Below, one piece after another: positions 10,443-19,116 of a stretch of DNA of 64,000 nucleotides. The notes under the pieces were generated by a model. That model had not been told where the DNA came from, did no database searches, and saw nothing but the letters and a program-made list of their open reading frames with translations. Origin of the DNA: Bacillus oleivorans (GTDB taxonomy: Bacteria > Bacillota > Bacilli > Bacillales > JC228). Numbering within the stretch: the first letter of the stretch is position 1; each line of letters starts with the position of its first letter. The DNA lies in the NCBI RefSeq assembly GCF_900207585.1, contig NZ_OAOP01000005.1:186001-250000 (forward strand), written 5' to 3'. A program made the translations under genes and the position numbers.

Positions 10443-12193
10443 CTAGGTTTCGTTCCAGGCTCCTTTTTGCCTTTATATCGTTAATCACATTTGTGTTTTT
10501 AGCCTTGGGACTCATATTAGGTCAGCTTTTTAACCGATATTATTTAGATAGTTTTTATAACAAGATTGAAATGGAAACTAAATTTATTGCCGAGCTTCTG
10601 TTCGAGCAAAACAAACTTGGTGAACCTTACACAGTGATAGAGCGGATTGGCGAGGAAACAGAGTCCAGAATTACCGTTTTAAATGGAAACGGAAAAATCT
10701 TGTATGACAGTGATGAAGAAACCGCCCCCTTAGTAAGACATTCAGAAATATTGGAGGAAATCATCCTTGAAAGCCGTACAGACAATAATGGGACGGTTGA
10801 GGTTGCTGGGGGATATAATGTTTTTTATTATTGGGAAAAAACGAATTTAAGCAATGGGCAAGATCAGATCATTGTATTGAGTACCCAAATTGATAATTTA
10901 AACCAGGTTAACAATCAAATGTGGTGGGTTTTAATCATAAGCTTCGGATTGTCTCTTACCTTAATCATTTTATTGTTTACTAAAATCACAAACCGTTTTA
11001 CAAAGCCTATTGAAGCTGCTACTTCCACTGCTATTGAGCTGGCAAAGGGGAACTACCGGGTACGAACGTATGAGGATGGATTCGATGAGATTGGCAGTTT
11101 AAATACGTCGATTAATATATTGGCCCGAAATCTTCAGGAAACGATTGAAACCAATCAGATGCAGCAGGAACGTCTCTCAACTCTGATTGAAAATATGGGA
11201 AGCGGATTAGTGCTTATTGATGAAAAAGGGAAAATCAGCTTGGTCAACAAAGTATATCGGAAATGGTTTCATGTTGATCCCTCCCAATTCCTATATAAAC
11301 ATTATTATGAGGTCATGTCGTCGGATGAACTGCACCGGCAAATTGAAGACATTTTTATGCTGGAAAACCCGATTAGCCGACAGATTCAAATTCATCACTC
11401 ACTTGAGAGAAAACATTATGAAGTACTGGGAGCACCAATAGTCGGAAGTGATCATGAATGGAAGGGAATTGTCCTCGTATTTCATGATATTACCGAATTA
11501 AAGAAACTGGAACAAATGCGAAAAGACTTTGTTGCCAATGTGTCTCATGAATTAAAGACACCGATTACGTCGATCAAAGGATTTTCCGAAACATTACTTG
11601 ATGGTGCGATGAATGACAAGGCAACGTTAGAGAATTTCTTGAAAATTATTCAAAAGGAAAGTGACAGGCTCCAGTCATTAGTGCAGGATTTGTTAGAGCT
11701 GTCAAGGATCGAACAAGCTGATTTTACGTTAAATATGCAAACAGTTCATATAAGGGAGCTTGTTGATGATGCAATTGCGATTCTTCAGCCTAAAGCCGAA
11801 AGCAGAGATATTCAGCTCCAATCGGATATAAAGGTGGAGCAAAATAGAATTATGGCCGATCCATTTCGAATTAAACAAATCATCATTAACTTAGTTAATA
11901 ATGCGCTGACCTATACACAAGCTAAGGGGTTGGTAAAAGTAGAAGTTTATGAGAAAGATAAGTGGATCATCCTTCAAGTAAAGGACACAGGGATCGGAAT
12001 TGAAAAGAATGAAATAACAAGAATTTTTGAAAGGTTTTATCGGGTTGATAAGGCGAGATCGAGGAACTCCGGCGGTACGGGTTTGGGACTGGCGATCGTA
12101 AAACATTTAGTTGAGGCCCACAAAGGGAAAATAGAGGTAGAAAGCAAAGTTGGAGAAGGGACTGCTTTTACTATTTATTTGCCGAAATCGTAA
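10439..12193 (+). CDS. phoR: phosphate sensor histidine kinase PhoR
   Basis: Membrane-bound kinase partner of PhoP. In order: transmembrane segment about 9-31, extracytoplasmic sensor about 32-160, second membrane segment about 161-183, HAMP about 185-240 (TKPIEAATSTAIELAKG), PAS about 245-350, dimerisation/phosphoacceptor domain with His370 in NVSHELKTPITS, and an ATPase domain with N box (NLVNNALTY), G1 (DTGIGI) and G2 (GGTGLGLA). The length, 584, fits the Bacillus family. The ATG lies in the ATGA overlap with phoP. A hairpin terminator lies about 100 bp downstream. Confidence 0.95.
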   Translation: MTRFRSRLLFAFISLITFVFLALGLILGQLFNRYYLDSFYNKIEMETKFIAELLFEQNKLGEPYTVIERIGEETESRITVLNGNGKILYDSDEETAPLVRHSEILEEIILESRTDNNGTVEVAGGYNVFYYWEKTNLSNGQDQIIVLSTQIDNLNQVNNQMWWVLIISFGLSLTLIILLFTKITNRFTKPIEAATSTAIELAKGNYRVRTYEDGFDEIGSLNTSINILARNLQETIETNQMQQERLSTLIENMGSGLVLIDEKGKISLVNKVYRKWFHVDPSQFLYKHYYEVMSSDELHRQIEDIFMLENPISRQIQIHHSLERKHYEVLGAPIVGSDHEWKGIVLVFHDITELKKLEQMRKDFVANVSHELKTPITSIKGFSETLLDGAMNDKATLENFLKIIQKESDRLQSLVQDLLELSRIEQADFTLNMQTVHIRELVDDAIAILQPKAESRDIQLQSDIKVEQNRIMADPFRIKQIIINLVNNALTYTQAKGLVKVEVYEKDKWIILQVKDTGIGIEKNEITRIFERFYRVDKARSRNSGGTGLGLAIVKHLVEAHKGKIEVESKVGEGTAFTIYLPKS

Positions 12194-12295
12194 ATAAAAG
12201 GACAACTTTACATTTAATTAACAGGCGATTTATTTTTCCTTAATAATGAATCGGTAATATAATTAGTGAAAACCCCTTCATCCAAGGAGCTTTTA

Positions 12296-12330
12296 GAAGA
12301 CGGAATCCCCTTTTCCGTCTTCCCCTTTTC
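12296..12330 (+). terminator. intrinsic terminator after phoR
   Basis: GAAGACGGAA pairs perfectly with TTCCGTCTTC and is followed by CCCCTTTTC. The U tract is imperfect but the stem is strong. Confidence 0.7.
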
Positions 12331-12406
12331 AAAGTAAGTAAAATCAATCATATAAGATAGAACCTATCTCATTTAAAACTATTTTGTTTACTGATTGTAC
12401 GTTCTT

Positions 12407-12435
12407 TTTCCATCTATTAGCGAACATGCTAAAAT
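12407..12435 (+). promoter_or_regulatory. candidate sigma-A promoter of polA
   Basis: TTTCCA and TAAAAT are separated by 17 bp, about 55 bp before the polA start. A moderate match. Confidence 0.4.
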
Positions 12436-12487
12436 AGATGAAAGAGAACGTATTTTTTATTTTGGGGATATGAAAGGACGATGCTTG

Positions 12488-15118
12488 TTGAGTAAAAAAA
12501 TTATTTTAATGGATGGGAATAGCTTGGCATATCGGGCGTTTTTTGCGCTTCCTTTGTTAAACAATGATAAGGGAATCCATACAAACGCAATTTATGGGTT
12601 TACGATGATGCTCATGAAAATATTAGAAGAAGAGAAACCTACTCATCTTCTCGTAGCATGGGACGCAGGAAAAACAACTTTTAGACATAAGACATTCCAA
12701 GAATATAAAGGTGGCAGACAAAAAACTCCTCCAGAGCTATCCGAACAATTTTCGTACATACGAGAAATTGTAAACGCATTTGGGGGAAAGCAATATGAAC
12801 TTGAGGAGTTTGAAGCTGATGACATAATCGGTACTCTCTCGCTTTTAGCAGAAAATGAGAATGCAGAAGTAAAAATTATTTCAGGCGATAAAGATTTAAC
12901 TCAACTTGCGTCAGAACATACAACAGTCTGTATCACGAAAAAGGGGATAACCGAAATTGAACCTTATACGCCGGAACATATTAAAGAAAAATACGGTTTG
13001 ACACCAGCCCAAATCATCGATATGAAAGGGTTAATGGGTGATACATCGGATAATATTCCGGGAGTCCCAGGTGTTGGGGAGAAAACAGCAATTAAATTAT
13101 TAATAGAGCATCACACAATTGAAGAATTGTATGAGAAAATCGACCAAGTAAGCGGGAAAAAATTAAAGGAGAATTTAGAAGAGAATAAGGACCTTGCTTT
13201 TATGAGCAAGCAGTTAGCTACGATTAACCGGGAAGCTCCGGTTGAAATTGAGCTTCCGCAGATCGAATATAAAGGGCCACATCAAGAAAAAATTCAGGCC
13301 CTATTCAAAGAACTAAGCTTCCAATCTCTTTTAGATAAAATCGGTACAGAGGCTACAGGAGAAGAAGCAGAGCTTGAGACCTTGCCGTTTGAAACAGCAG
13401 AGACAATTGATGAGTCGATATTAGCTGATGAAGCTGCCTTAATTATGGAAGTATTTGATGAGAACTATCATAAGGCAGATATTATTGGTTGTGCTCTTAT
13501 TTCCAGTAAAGGTCGTTATTTTATTCCGGCTGAGCTTTTGAAATCGTCTGATAAAAAGTTAAAAGCTTGGCTGGAAGACCCGACAAAGAAAAAATGGGTA
13601 TATGACTCGAAACAAACTATTGTATCGTTACAACGTGAAGGAATAGCTGTAAAAGGAATAGATTTTGATCTGTTATTAGCCGCCTATCTTGTAAATCCAT
13701 CTGAAACTTTTAATGAAGTTGCTGATGTAGCTAAATTATTCGATTTTAAAGGGGTTTTATCTAATGATCTGGTCTATGGGAAGGGTTCCAAACGCCATAT
13801 CCCAGATTTTGAGCAGTTAAAGGATCACATCACTAGAAAAGCAACGGCTGTTTTTGAATTAAGAGACAAGGTTCTTGAAAAGTTAGAGGAAAATGATCAG
13901 ATTTCTCTTTACTACGATCTGGAATTTCCGTTAGCTCAAGTTTTGGCTGAAATGGAGCATACGGGAGTTCAAGTCGATAAAGAACGTTTGCTGGAGATGC
14001 AAGAAGAATTAGCGAAGAAAATTGATGCGATTGAGAAGAGGATTTATGAACTGGCGGGTGAAACCTTTAATATCAATTCTCCAAAGCAGCTGGGTGTCAT
14101 CCTTTTTGAAAAACTAGGATTACCTACGGTGAAAAAAACTAAAACCGGTTATTCCACTTCGGCTGATGTATTAGAGAAGCTTGAGGATAGCCATGAAGTT
14201 GTAAAAGAAATTTTGCACTATCGCCAGCTTGGGAAGCTCCAATCCACTTATATTGAAGGCTTACTTAAAGTCATATGGGATAACGGTAAAGTTCATACCC
14301 GTTTTAGCCAAGTAATTGCGCAAACGGGCCGCTTAAGTTCCATAGATCCAAACCTGCAAAATATCCCGATTCGTTTGGAGGAAGGAAGAAAAATCAGACA
14401 GGCCTTTATCCCATCTGAAAAAGATTGGGTGATTTTTGCGGCGGACTATTCACAAATCGAGCTGCGCGTTCTGGCCCATATTTCTCAGGACCAAAAGCTA
14501 ATTGATGCATTCAGAGAAGATTTGGATATTCATACGAAGACAGCAATGGATGTTTTTCATGTAAGTGAAGAAGAAGTAACAAGCAATATGAGAAGACAGG
14601 CAAAAGCTGTTAACTTTGGGATCGTCTATGGCATCAGTGACTACGGTCTCTCTCAAAACCTGGGGATTACAAGGAAAGAGGCGGCAACCTTTATCGAGAA
14701 GTACTTTGCCAGCTTCCCTGGCGTCAAAGAATATATGAAGACAATCGTACAAAGTGCTAAGGAAAAAGGATATGTCACCACGTTATTGCATCGAAGAAGA
14801 TATATCCCAGAGATAACGAGCCGGAATTTTAACCTCCGCAGTTTTGCAGAACGGACGGCTATGAATACACCAATTCAAGGGTCAGCAGCCGATATAATCA
14901 AAAAGGCTATGATTGATATGGCAAAAAGACTTAAAGCTGAAAAATTAAGGTCCAGACTCTTGCTGCAAGTTCATGACGAACTGATTTTTGAAGCACCAAA
15001 AGATGAAATCGAAATATTAAAGAAAATTGTTCCTGATGTGATGGAAAATGCAGTGAAGTTAGATGTTCCTCTCAAAGTGGATATGGATTATGGGAATACT
15101 TGGTTTGACGCAAAATAA
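12488..15118 (+). CDS. polA: DNA polymerase I
   Basis: Repair and Okazaki-fragment-maturation polymerase. The 5'-3' nuclease domain covers about residues 1-290 (DGNSLAYRAFFALP, EFEADDIIGTL, SGDKDLTQL, GLMGDTSDNIPGVPGVGEKTA). A degenerate 3'-5' exonuclease-like domain covers about 300-470; it lacks the usual DxE metal motif (MEVFDENYH instead), as in other Bacillus enzymes. The polymerase domain covers about 475-876 (DYSQIELRVLAHIS, RRQAKAVNFGIVYG, QVHDELIFEAP). The open frame extends up to an ATG at 12395, but alignment with B. subtilis and the AAAGGA before it favour the TTG at 12488 (876 residues). mutM follows 46 bp later. Confidence 0.95.
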   Translation: MSKKIILMDGNSLAYRAFFALPLLNNDKGIHTNAIYGFTMMLMKILEEEKPTHLLVAWDAGKTTFRHKTFQEYKGGRQKTPPELSEQFSYIREIVNAFGGKQYELEEFEADDIIGTLSLLAENENAEVKIISGDKDLTQLASEHTTVCITKKGITEIEPYTPEHIKEKYGLTPAQIIDMKGLMGDTSDNIPGVPGVGEKTAIKLLIEHHTIEELYEKIDQVSGKKLKENLEENKDLAFMSKQLATINREAPVEIELPQIEYKGPHQEKIQALFKELSFQSLLDKIGTEATGEEAELETLPFETAETIDESILADEAALIMEVFDENYHKADIIGCALISSKGRYFIPAELLKSSDKKLKAWLEDPTKKKWVYDSKQTIVSLQREGIAVKGIDFDLLLAAYLVNPSETFNEVADVAKLFDFKGVLSNDLVYGKGSKRHIPDFEQLKDHITRKATAVFELRDKVLEKLEENDQISLYYDLEFPLAQVLAEMEHTGVQVDKERLLEMQEELAKKIDAIEKRIYELAGETFNINSPKQLGVILFEKLGLPTVKKTKTGYSTSADVLEKLEDSHEVVKEILHYRQLGKLQSTYIEGLLKVIWDNGKVHTRFSQVIAQTGRLSSIDPNLQNIPIRLEEGRKIRQAFIPSEKDWVIFAADYSQIELRVLAHISQDQKLIDAFREDLDIHTKTAMDVFHVSEEEVTSNMRRQAKAVNFGIVYGISDYGLSQNLGITRKEAATFIEKYFASFPGVKEYMKTIVQSAKEKGYVTTLLHRRRYIPEITSRNFNLRSFAERTAMNTPIQGSAADIIKKAMIDMAKRLKAEKLRSRLLLQVHDELIFEAPKDEIEILKKIVPDVMENAVKLDVPLKVDMDYGNTWFDAK

Positions 15119-15164
15119 TCAAAGTAATGGGGATTGTGGATTTTAAGGGGATGTGAAATAAAAA

Positions 15165-15989
15165 ATGCCAGAACTACCAGAAGTTGAAACAGTCAGAAGA
15201 ACACTGGAACAGTTAGTCATCGGTAAAACAATTCAGGCAGTAGATGTAAGATGGGCTAAAATTATTAAAGAGCCAGATGACGTCCAGCTTTTTATTATGA
15301 ACATAATCGGGCAAACCATTCACAGCATCGGTAGAAGAGGAAAGTTTCTCATCTTTTATCTAGATCATTATGCCATCGTTTCCCATCTTAGAATGGAAGG
15401 TCGTTACGGCCTTTATCCGAATGAGGAGCCGACAGATAAACATACGCATGTGATTTTTAGATTTACGGACGGATCTGAATTAAGGTACCGAGATGTGAGA
15501 AAGTTTGGCACGATGCATTTATTTAATGTTGGAGAAGAATTCTCAGGGTTACCTCTTTCACAGCTCGGGCCAGAACCCTTTTCGGAAGAGTTTAGCTCCT
15601 CATACCTTAAAAATGTAGTAAAAAAAGCTGACCGGCCGATTAAGGCGCTGCTTTTAGACCAGACCCGTGTCGTGGGCCTAGGTAACATTTATGTGGACGA
15701 AGCCCTCTTTCGGGCTGGAATCCACCCTGAAAGAAAAGCAAAAGATTTAAAAGACAAAGAAATAAAAAAATTGTATCACGAAATTAAGAAAACTCTGCAG
15801 GAGGCTATCGATCAGGGCGGGACAACGATCCGTTCTTATGTCAATTCCCAAGGACAAATCGGGATGTTTCAGCAGCAATTATATGTCTATGGCCGAACGG
15901 GGGAAAATTGTTTGAGCTGCGGCCAACCTATTGAGAGATTAGTGGTATCCGGCAGAGGCACTCATATTTGCCCGAACTGTCAATCTTAA
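15165..15989 (+). CDS. mutM: formamidopyrimidine-DNA glycosylase
   Basis: Base-excision repair glycosylase/AP lyase removing 8-oxoguanine and Fapy lesions. The 274-residue protein starts with the diagnostic MPELPEVE, in which the N-terminal proline (after Met removal) and Glu are catalytic. It has the conserved Lys in GRRGKFL, the H2TH region (GLGNIYVDEALFRAGIHP), and a C-terminal zinc finger with four cysteines (CLSCG, ICPNC). It lies 46 bp after polA, with no terminator between, so it is probably co-transcribed with it. Confidence 0.96.
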   Translation: MPELPEVETVRRTLEQLVIGKTIQAVDVRWAKIIKEPDDVQLFIMNIIGQTIHSIGRRGKFLIFYLDHYAIVSHLRMEGRYGLYPNEEPTDKHTHVIFRFTDGSELRYRDVRKFGTMHLFNVGEEFSGLPLSQLGPEPFSEEFSSSYLKNVVKKADRPIKALLLDQTRVVGLGNIYVDEALFRAGIHPERKAKDLKDKEIKKLYHEIKKTLQEAIDQGGTTIRSYVNSQGQIGMFQQQLYVYGRTGENCLSCGQPIERLVVSGRGTHICPNCQS

Positions 15990-16016
15990 CATTAGAAAAG
16001 CTCCTTCCATATACTA
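15989..16016 (+). promoter_or_regulatory. candidate sigma-K-type promoter of ytaF
   Basis: CATATACTA (16008-16016) fits the sigma-K -10 pattern CATANNNTA exactly, with AC 17 bp upstream. It lies between mutM and ytaF. Confidence 0.4.
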
Positions 16017-16046
16017 TCCTAGTGTTGTTATGGGAGGAGGATATGG

Positions 16047-16688
16047 ATGAGTTCGGTGCTTTCCTTTATTCTTTTGGCCTTAGCTGTTAGTCTAGACAGC
16101 TTCAGTGCGGGATTAACCTATGGTCTTAAGAAGGTAAAAATTCCAATTCAATCTATCTTCATTATTTCTATATGCTCTGCAATGAGTTTATTGGTCGCTA
16201 GTGTTTTCGGGCAGTTTTTTGAGTGGGTTTTGTCTCCTAAGCTGACAGAGACCATTGGCGGAATCATTTTAGTTTGCCTGGGAGGATGGGCTTTATTTCA
16301 GGTCCTTCGTCCCCACCCAAAAGCAAAAGAACCGATTCAAATTCAGGAGAAAACGATTATTTTATGGGAAATTAAATCGTTGGGATTAGTCATTCAAATA
16401 TTAAGAAGGCCAATGAAAGCAGATATGGATCTCTCCGGTTCCATTACAGGGATTGAGGCTATTCTTTTGGGATTTGCCCTTTCGCTAGATGCTTTTGGAG
16501 CGGGAGTAGGAGCAGCGATGCTAAACTTTCCACCGCTCATCGTTTCGTGCTTGGTCGTTTTTATGAGCTCCTTCTTTTTATTTGCTGGCATGTCAATCGG
16601 AAAACGGGCATCTCAGTTTTCCTGGGTCCAGCCCTTAAGCTTTATCCCGGGAATTGTGTTAATCCTACTAGGTGTTTGGAAATTATAA
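16047..16688 (+). CDS. ytaF: sporulation membrane protein YtaF (MntP-like fold)
   Basis: Polytopic membrane protein of 213 residues, related to the MntP/YebN (DUF204) manganese-exporter fold. It has two halves each with a LALAVSLDSF/ALSLDAFGAG-type motif (residues about 10-20 and 147-157), characteristic of the family. YtaF is annotated as a sporulation membrane protein; its transport substrate is not known. GGGAGGAGG lies 6 bp before the ATG. It ends about 50 bp before coaE with no terminator between. A sigma-K-like -10 lies upstream. Confidence 0.87.
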   Translation: MSSVLSFILLALAVSLDSFSAGLTYGLKKVKIPIQSIFIISICSAMSLLVASVFGQFFEWVLSPKLTETIGGIILVCLGGWALFQVLRPHPKAKEPIQIQEKTIILWEIKSLGLVIQILRRPMKADMDLSGSITGIEAILLGFALSLDAFGAGVGAAMLNFPPLIVSCLVVFMSSFFLFAGMSIGKRASQFSWVQPLSFIPGIVLILLGVWKL

Positions 16689-16737
16689 TTTTCAACAGTT
16701 TGAAAAAAGCACCTCTTTTAAAAGTGAGGTAACGGCT

Positions 16738-17334
16738 ATGAATACAATCGGAATTACAGGCGGCATCAGCAGCGGTAAAAGTACAATTTCGAATACCCTA
16801 AAAGAGTGGGGATTTACTGTTATTGATGCAGATGTTCAAGCAAGAGTTGTCGCCCAGCCAAATCAAGAAGCCTATCAGGAAATCGTTAAGTCGTTTGGTT
16901 CCGAAATCCTGCTGCCGGATGGACATATAAACCGGAGCATGCTTGGAGAAATTATTTTTAATAACAAGGAAAAAAGAGACTTGCTTAATTCGATCGTTCA
17001 TCCGGCAGTCCGAAAAAATATGCTGTCTGAAAAAGAAAAGGCATATAAAAGAGGAGAGGATACTGTTTTTATGGACATCCCTCTTCTGTATGAAAGCAAA
17101 TTAACTCATTATGTTGAAAAGGTTATTGTTGTTTATGTCGACCCTTCCGTCCAGCTTAAAAGACTGATGGAGAGAAACCAGCTTACCGAAGAAGATGCCC
17201 TCTCCCGAATTAAGGCTCAGCTCCCTTTGGAGGACAAGAAAAAATGGGCAGATGCTGTGATTGATAACAACGGAACAATCGATGAGACTAAGCAGCAATT
17301 AAAAAAGATTTTAGAAGAATGGAATATTTTGTGA
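16738..17334 (+). CDS. coaE: dephospho-CoA kinase
   Basis: Final step of coenzyme A synthesis: ATP-dependent phosphorylation of the 3'-OH of dephospho-CoA. The 198-residue protein starts with the P-loop GITGGISSGKST. The DAD motif (VIDADV), the H-P pair in IVHPAVR and the DIPLLYE segment are typical. The open frame extends to 16672 inside ytaF, but the ATG at 16738 follows GTGAGGT and matches the family. A terminator follows directly. Confidence 0.95.
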   Translation: MNTIGITGGISSGKSTISNTLKEWGFTVIDADVQARVVAQPNQEAYQEIVKSFGSEILLPDGHINRSMLGEIIFNNKEKRDLLNSIVHPAVRKNMLSEKEKAYKRGEDTVFMDIPLLYESKLTHYVEKVIVVYVDPSVQLKRLMERNQLTEEDALSRIKAQLPLEDKKKWADAVIDNNGTIDETKQQLKKILEEWNIL

Positions 17335-17338
17335 GAGA

Positions 17339-17366
17339 GACAGGGTGCTTGATGCCCTGTCTTTTT
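17339..17366 (+). terminator. intrinsic terminator after coaE
   Basis: GACAGGG pairs with CCCTGTC and is followed by TTTTT. It overlaps the end region of coaE. Confidence 0.88.
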
Positions 17367-17374
17367 AGTGGCCA

Positions 17375-17655
17375 CCCAATCATACCAGCGCCCAATAAGT
17401 GCGTTTAGCGCTCGATTAACTGAATATGCGCCCAATTAAAATTAAAGGTGATTACCGCCAAATTAATAGAAGTACCAGCCCAATCATATGAGAAATCCGA
17501 CCAAATAATGGAATTTGCACCCGAAAAATTAGGGATAGCGCCCAATAACTTAGTAAGAGCTCAATAAATGGGGATTCAGCCCAATTTGACTAGTTAAGCG
17601 CCCAATTAACTGGATTCCCGCTCATTTATTTTACAAGCTCCGCCTGATTATTTAT
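17375..17655. repeat. degenerate tandem repeat, ~20-21 bp period
   Basis: About 14 degenerate units with core CGCCCAATTAA lie in the 501-bp gap between coaE and gapB. CCCAAT-type cores start near 17375, 17391, 17411, 17431, 17458, 17479, 17501, 17520, 17541, 17560, 17580, 17601, 17621 and 17642. Most steps are 19-22 bp, with one of 16 and one of 27. All cores point the same way. There is no open frame and no transposase. The rest of the gap holds the gapB promoter. Confidence 0.8.
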
Positions 17656-17773
17656 TAACAAACGGTTATCTCCGCACCTTTAATCTTGTATCCCCAAAAT
17701 CCGAAATCCCCTCACCCATTAGTGAGCACATTCTAAAATTCATTCAAAAAACCTATCACCATTTTAGGATAAA

Positions 17774-17784
17774 TGTGTTATACT
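17774..17784 (+). promoter_or_regulatory. CcpN-type operator overlapping the gapB -10
   Basis: TGTGTTATACT fits the published CcpN box TRTGHYATAYW at every position and contains the TATACT -10 hexamer. Binding would block the promoter on glycolytic carbon, as known for B. subtilis gapB. Confidence 0.65.
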
Positions 17785-17808
17785 AATTTTATAAAAGGAC
17801 AATAAAAG

Positions 17809-17819
17809 TATGACATTTT
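17809..17819 (+). promoter_or_regulatory. second CcpN-like box at gapB
   Basis: TATGACATTTT matches the CcpN box at 10 of 11 positions. It lies 35 bp after the first box and before the ribosome site. Confidence 0.45.
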
Positions 17820-17835
17820 TGGAGGGGAATAGAGA

Positions 17836-18855
17836 ATGAAGGTGGCAATCAACGGTTTCGGAAGAATTGGGAGAATGGTATTCAGAAGAGCAATCAACTT
17901 AGGAAGTTTTGATATTGTGGCAGTTAATGCCAGCTATCCACCTGAAACACTCGTTCATCTTTTAAAATATGATACAAACCATGGAAAATGGGATGCGTTA
18001 CTCACATATACAGACCAATCTATTATTGTGAATGGGAAAGAAATTAAGCTGGTTTCCGAAAGAAACCCTCAAGATTTACCTTGGAAAGAGCTTGGAATTG
18101 ATGTAGTGATTGAAGCTACCGGAAAATTTAATAGCCGTGAAAAAGCAGCTTTACATTTAGAAGCGGGAGCAAAGAAGGTAATTCTAACGGCTCCGGGAAA
18201 AAATGAAGATGTAACGATTGTAATGGGTGTAAATGAAAATATGCTGCACCCTGACCATGAGATTATTTCAAATGCTTCCTGTACAACAAATTGCCTCGCT
18301 CCAGTAGTAAAGGTATTAGACGATGCATTTGGGATTGAGAATGGACTGATGACAACGGTTCACGCCTACACCAATGATCAGAAAAATATAGATAATCCGC
18401 ATAAGGACCTAAGAAGAGCCAGGGCCTGTGCACAGTCCATTATTCCGACTTCAACCGGAGCAGCTAAAGCGTTATCACTTGTACTGCCCCATTTAAAAGG
18501 AAAATTGCACGGGATGGCATTACGAGTCCCTACTCCAAACGTTTCCTTAGTCGACTTAGTGGCTGATTTAAAGAAGGAAGTAACTGCCCGCGATATTCAC
18601 CTTGCTTTTCAAAGAGCAGCTAATTCTGAACTTGAGGGAATCCTGGATATAACGGACGAACCGCTAGTATCGATTGATTTTAATACGAATCCAAACTCCG
18701 CTATTATAGATAGTTTATCTACGATTGTGATGGACGGCAGGAAAGTAAAGGTTTTAGCCTGGTATGACAATGAATGGGGTTATTCGTGCCGGGTTGTAGA
18801 TTTAACCAATAAGGTGTTAGAGCTAATGAAAGTGAAAACTGAAATAAGAGTATAA
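17836..18855 (+). CDS. gapB: glyceraldehyde-3-phosphate dehydrogenase, gluconeogenic (GapB type)
   Basis: Converts 1,3-bisphosphoglycerate to glyceraldehyde 3-phosphate; GapB-type enzymes prefer NADP(H) and serve gluconeogenesis. The 339-residue protein shows NGFGRIGRM at the N terminus, catalytic Cys149 in SNASCTTNC, the HAYTNDQ and RRARACAQSIIPTSTGAAKA segments and WYDNEWGYS near the end. Assignment to GapB rather than the glycolytic GapA rests on the overall match, the position next to speD and the CcpN-like boxes in its promoter. GGAGGGG precedes the ATG. A terminator follows. Confidence 0.92.
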   Translation: MKVAINGFGRIGRMVFRRAINLGSFDIVAVNASYPPETLVHLLKYDTNHGKWDALLTYTDQSIIVNGKEIKLVSERNPQDLPWKELGIDVVIEATGKFNSREKAALHLEAGAKKVILTAPGKNEDVTIVMGVNENMLHPDHEIISNASCTTNCLAPVVKVLDDAFGIENGLMTTVHAYTNDQKNIDNPHKDLRRARACAQSIIPTSTGAAKALSLVLPHLKGKLHGMALRVPTPNVSLVDLVADLKKEVTARDIHLAFQRAANSELEGILDITDEPLVSIDFNTNPNSAIIDSLSTIVMDGRKVKVLAWYDNEWGYSCRVVDLTNKVLELMKVKTEIRV

Positions 18856-18861
18856 AAGAAC

Positions 18862-18895
18862 GATCCGCTCCTAGTCAGCGGATCATTTTTTTTTT
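18862..18895 (+). terminator. intrinsic terminator after gapB
   Basis: GATCCGCT pairs with AGCGGATC and is followed by a nine-T run. Confidence 0.93.
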
Positions 18896-18960
18896 GCGGA
18901 AAATAAACAACGTAAGTCATGAGAATAGTAATTTTCGAGACAGAAATTTTAAATCTTTTA

Positions 18961-18989
18961 TTGCAAAAAAAAAACAAACAAAGTATACT
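18961..18989 (+). promoter_or_regulatory. sigma-A promoter of speD
   Basis: TTGCAA and TATACT are separated by 17 bp. This places the start near 18996 and gives an mRNA leader of about 120 nt before speD. Confidence 0.65.
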
Positions 18990-19008
18990 AGTCATCGTGA
19001 ACTTGAAA

Positions 19009-19111
19009 TTGACGTGGACATGATTACTTAAAGGGTTAGGACCTCTCAGGACTAACTTTCCCCCGTGGTAGTTATCGAACGTCAGTGGATGTAATTTTTG
19101 TAAAGGGGGAA
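19009..19111 (+). promoter_or_regulatory. structured speD leader, candidate pseudoknot hiding the ribosome site
   Basis: P1: TTGACGT (19009-19015) pairs with ACGTCAG (19079-19085). Inside it is a hairpin GTTAG/CTAAC (19035-19039 with 19052-19056) with an inner CCT/AGG. TTCCCCC (19058-19064), in the P1 loop, is exactly complementary to GGGGGAA (19105-19111), the speD ribosome site. Together these form a pseudoknot that would hide the ribosome site. It matches no leader family I know. Direct similarity also exists between 19015-19035 and 19085-19108, both ending AAAGGG. Confidence 0.45.
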
Positions 19112-19116
19112 CGGTA

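Noticed and set aside
12395-12487. N-terminal extension of PolA from the upstream ATG
   Set aside because: The extra 31 residues are not in family members, contain the candidate promoter region, and a ribosome site precedes the TTG at 12488.
17375-17655. Regularly spaced repeats that could suggest a CRISPR array
   Set aside because: Units are degenerate and only ~20 bp apart, with no spacers of constant length and no cas genes in the window.
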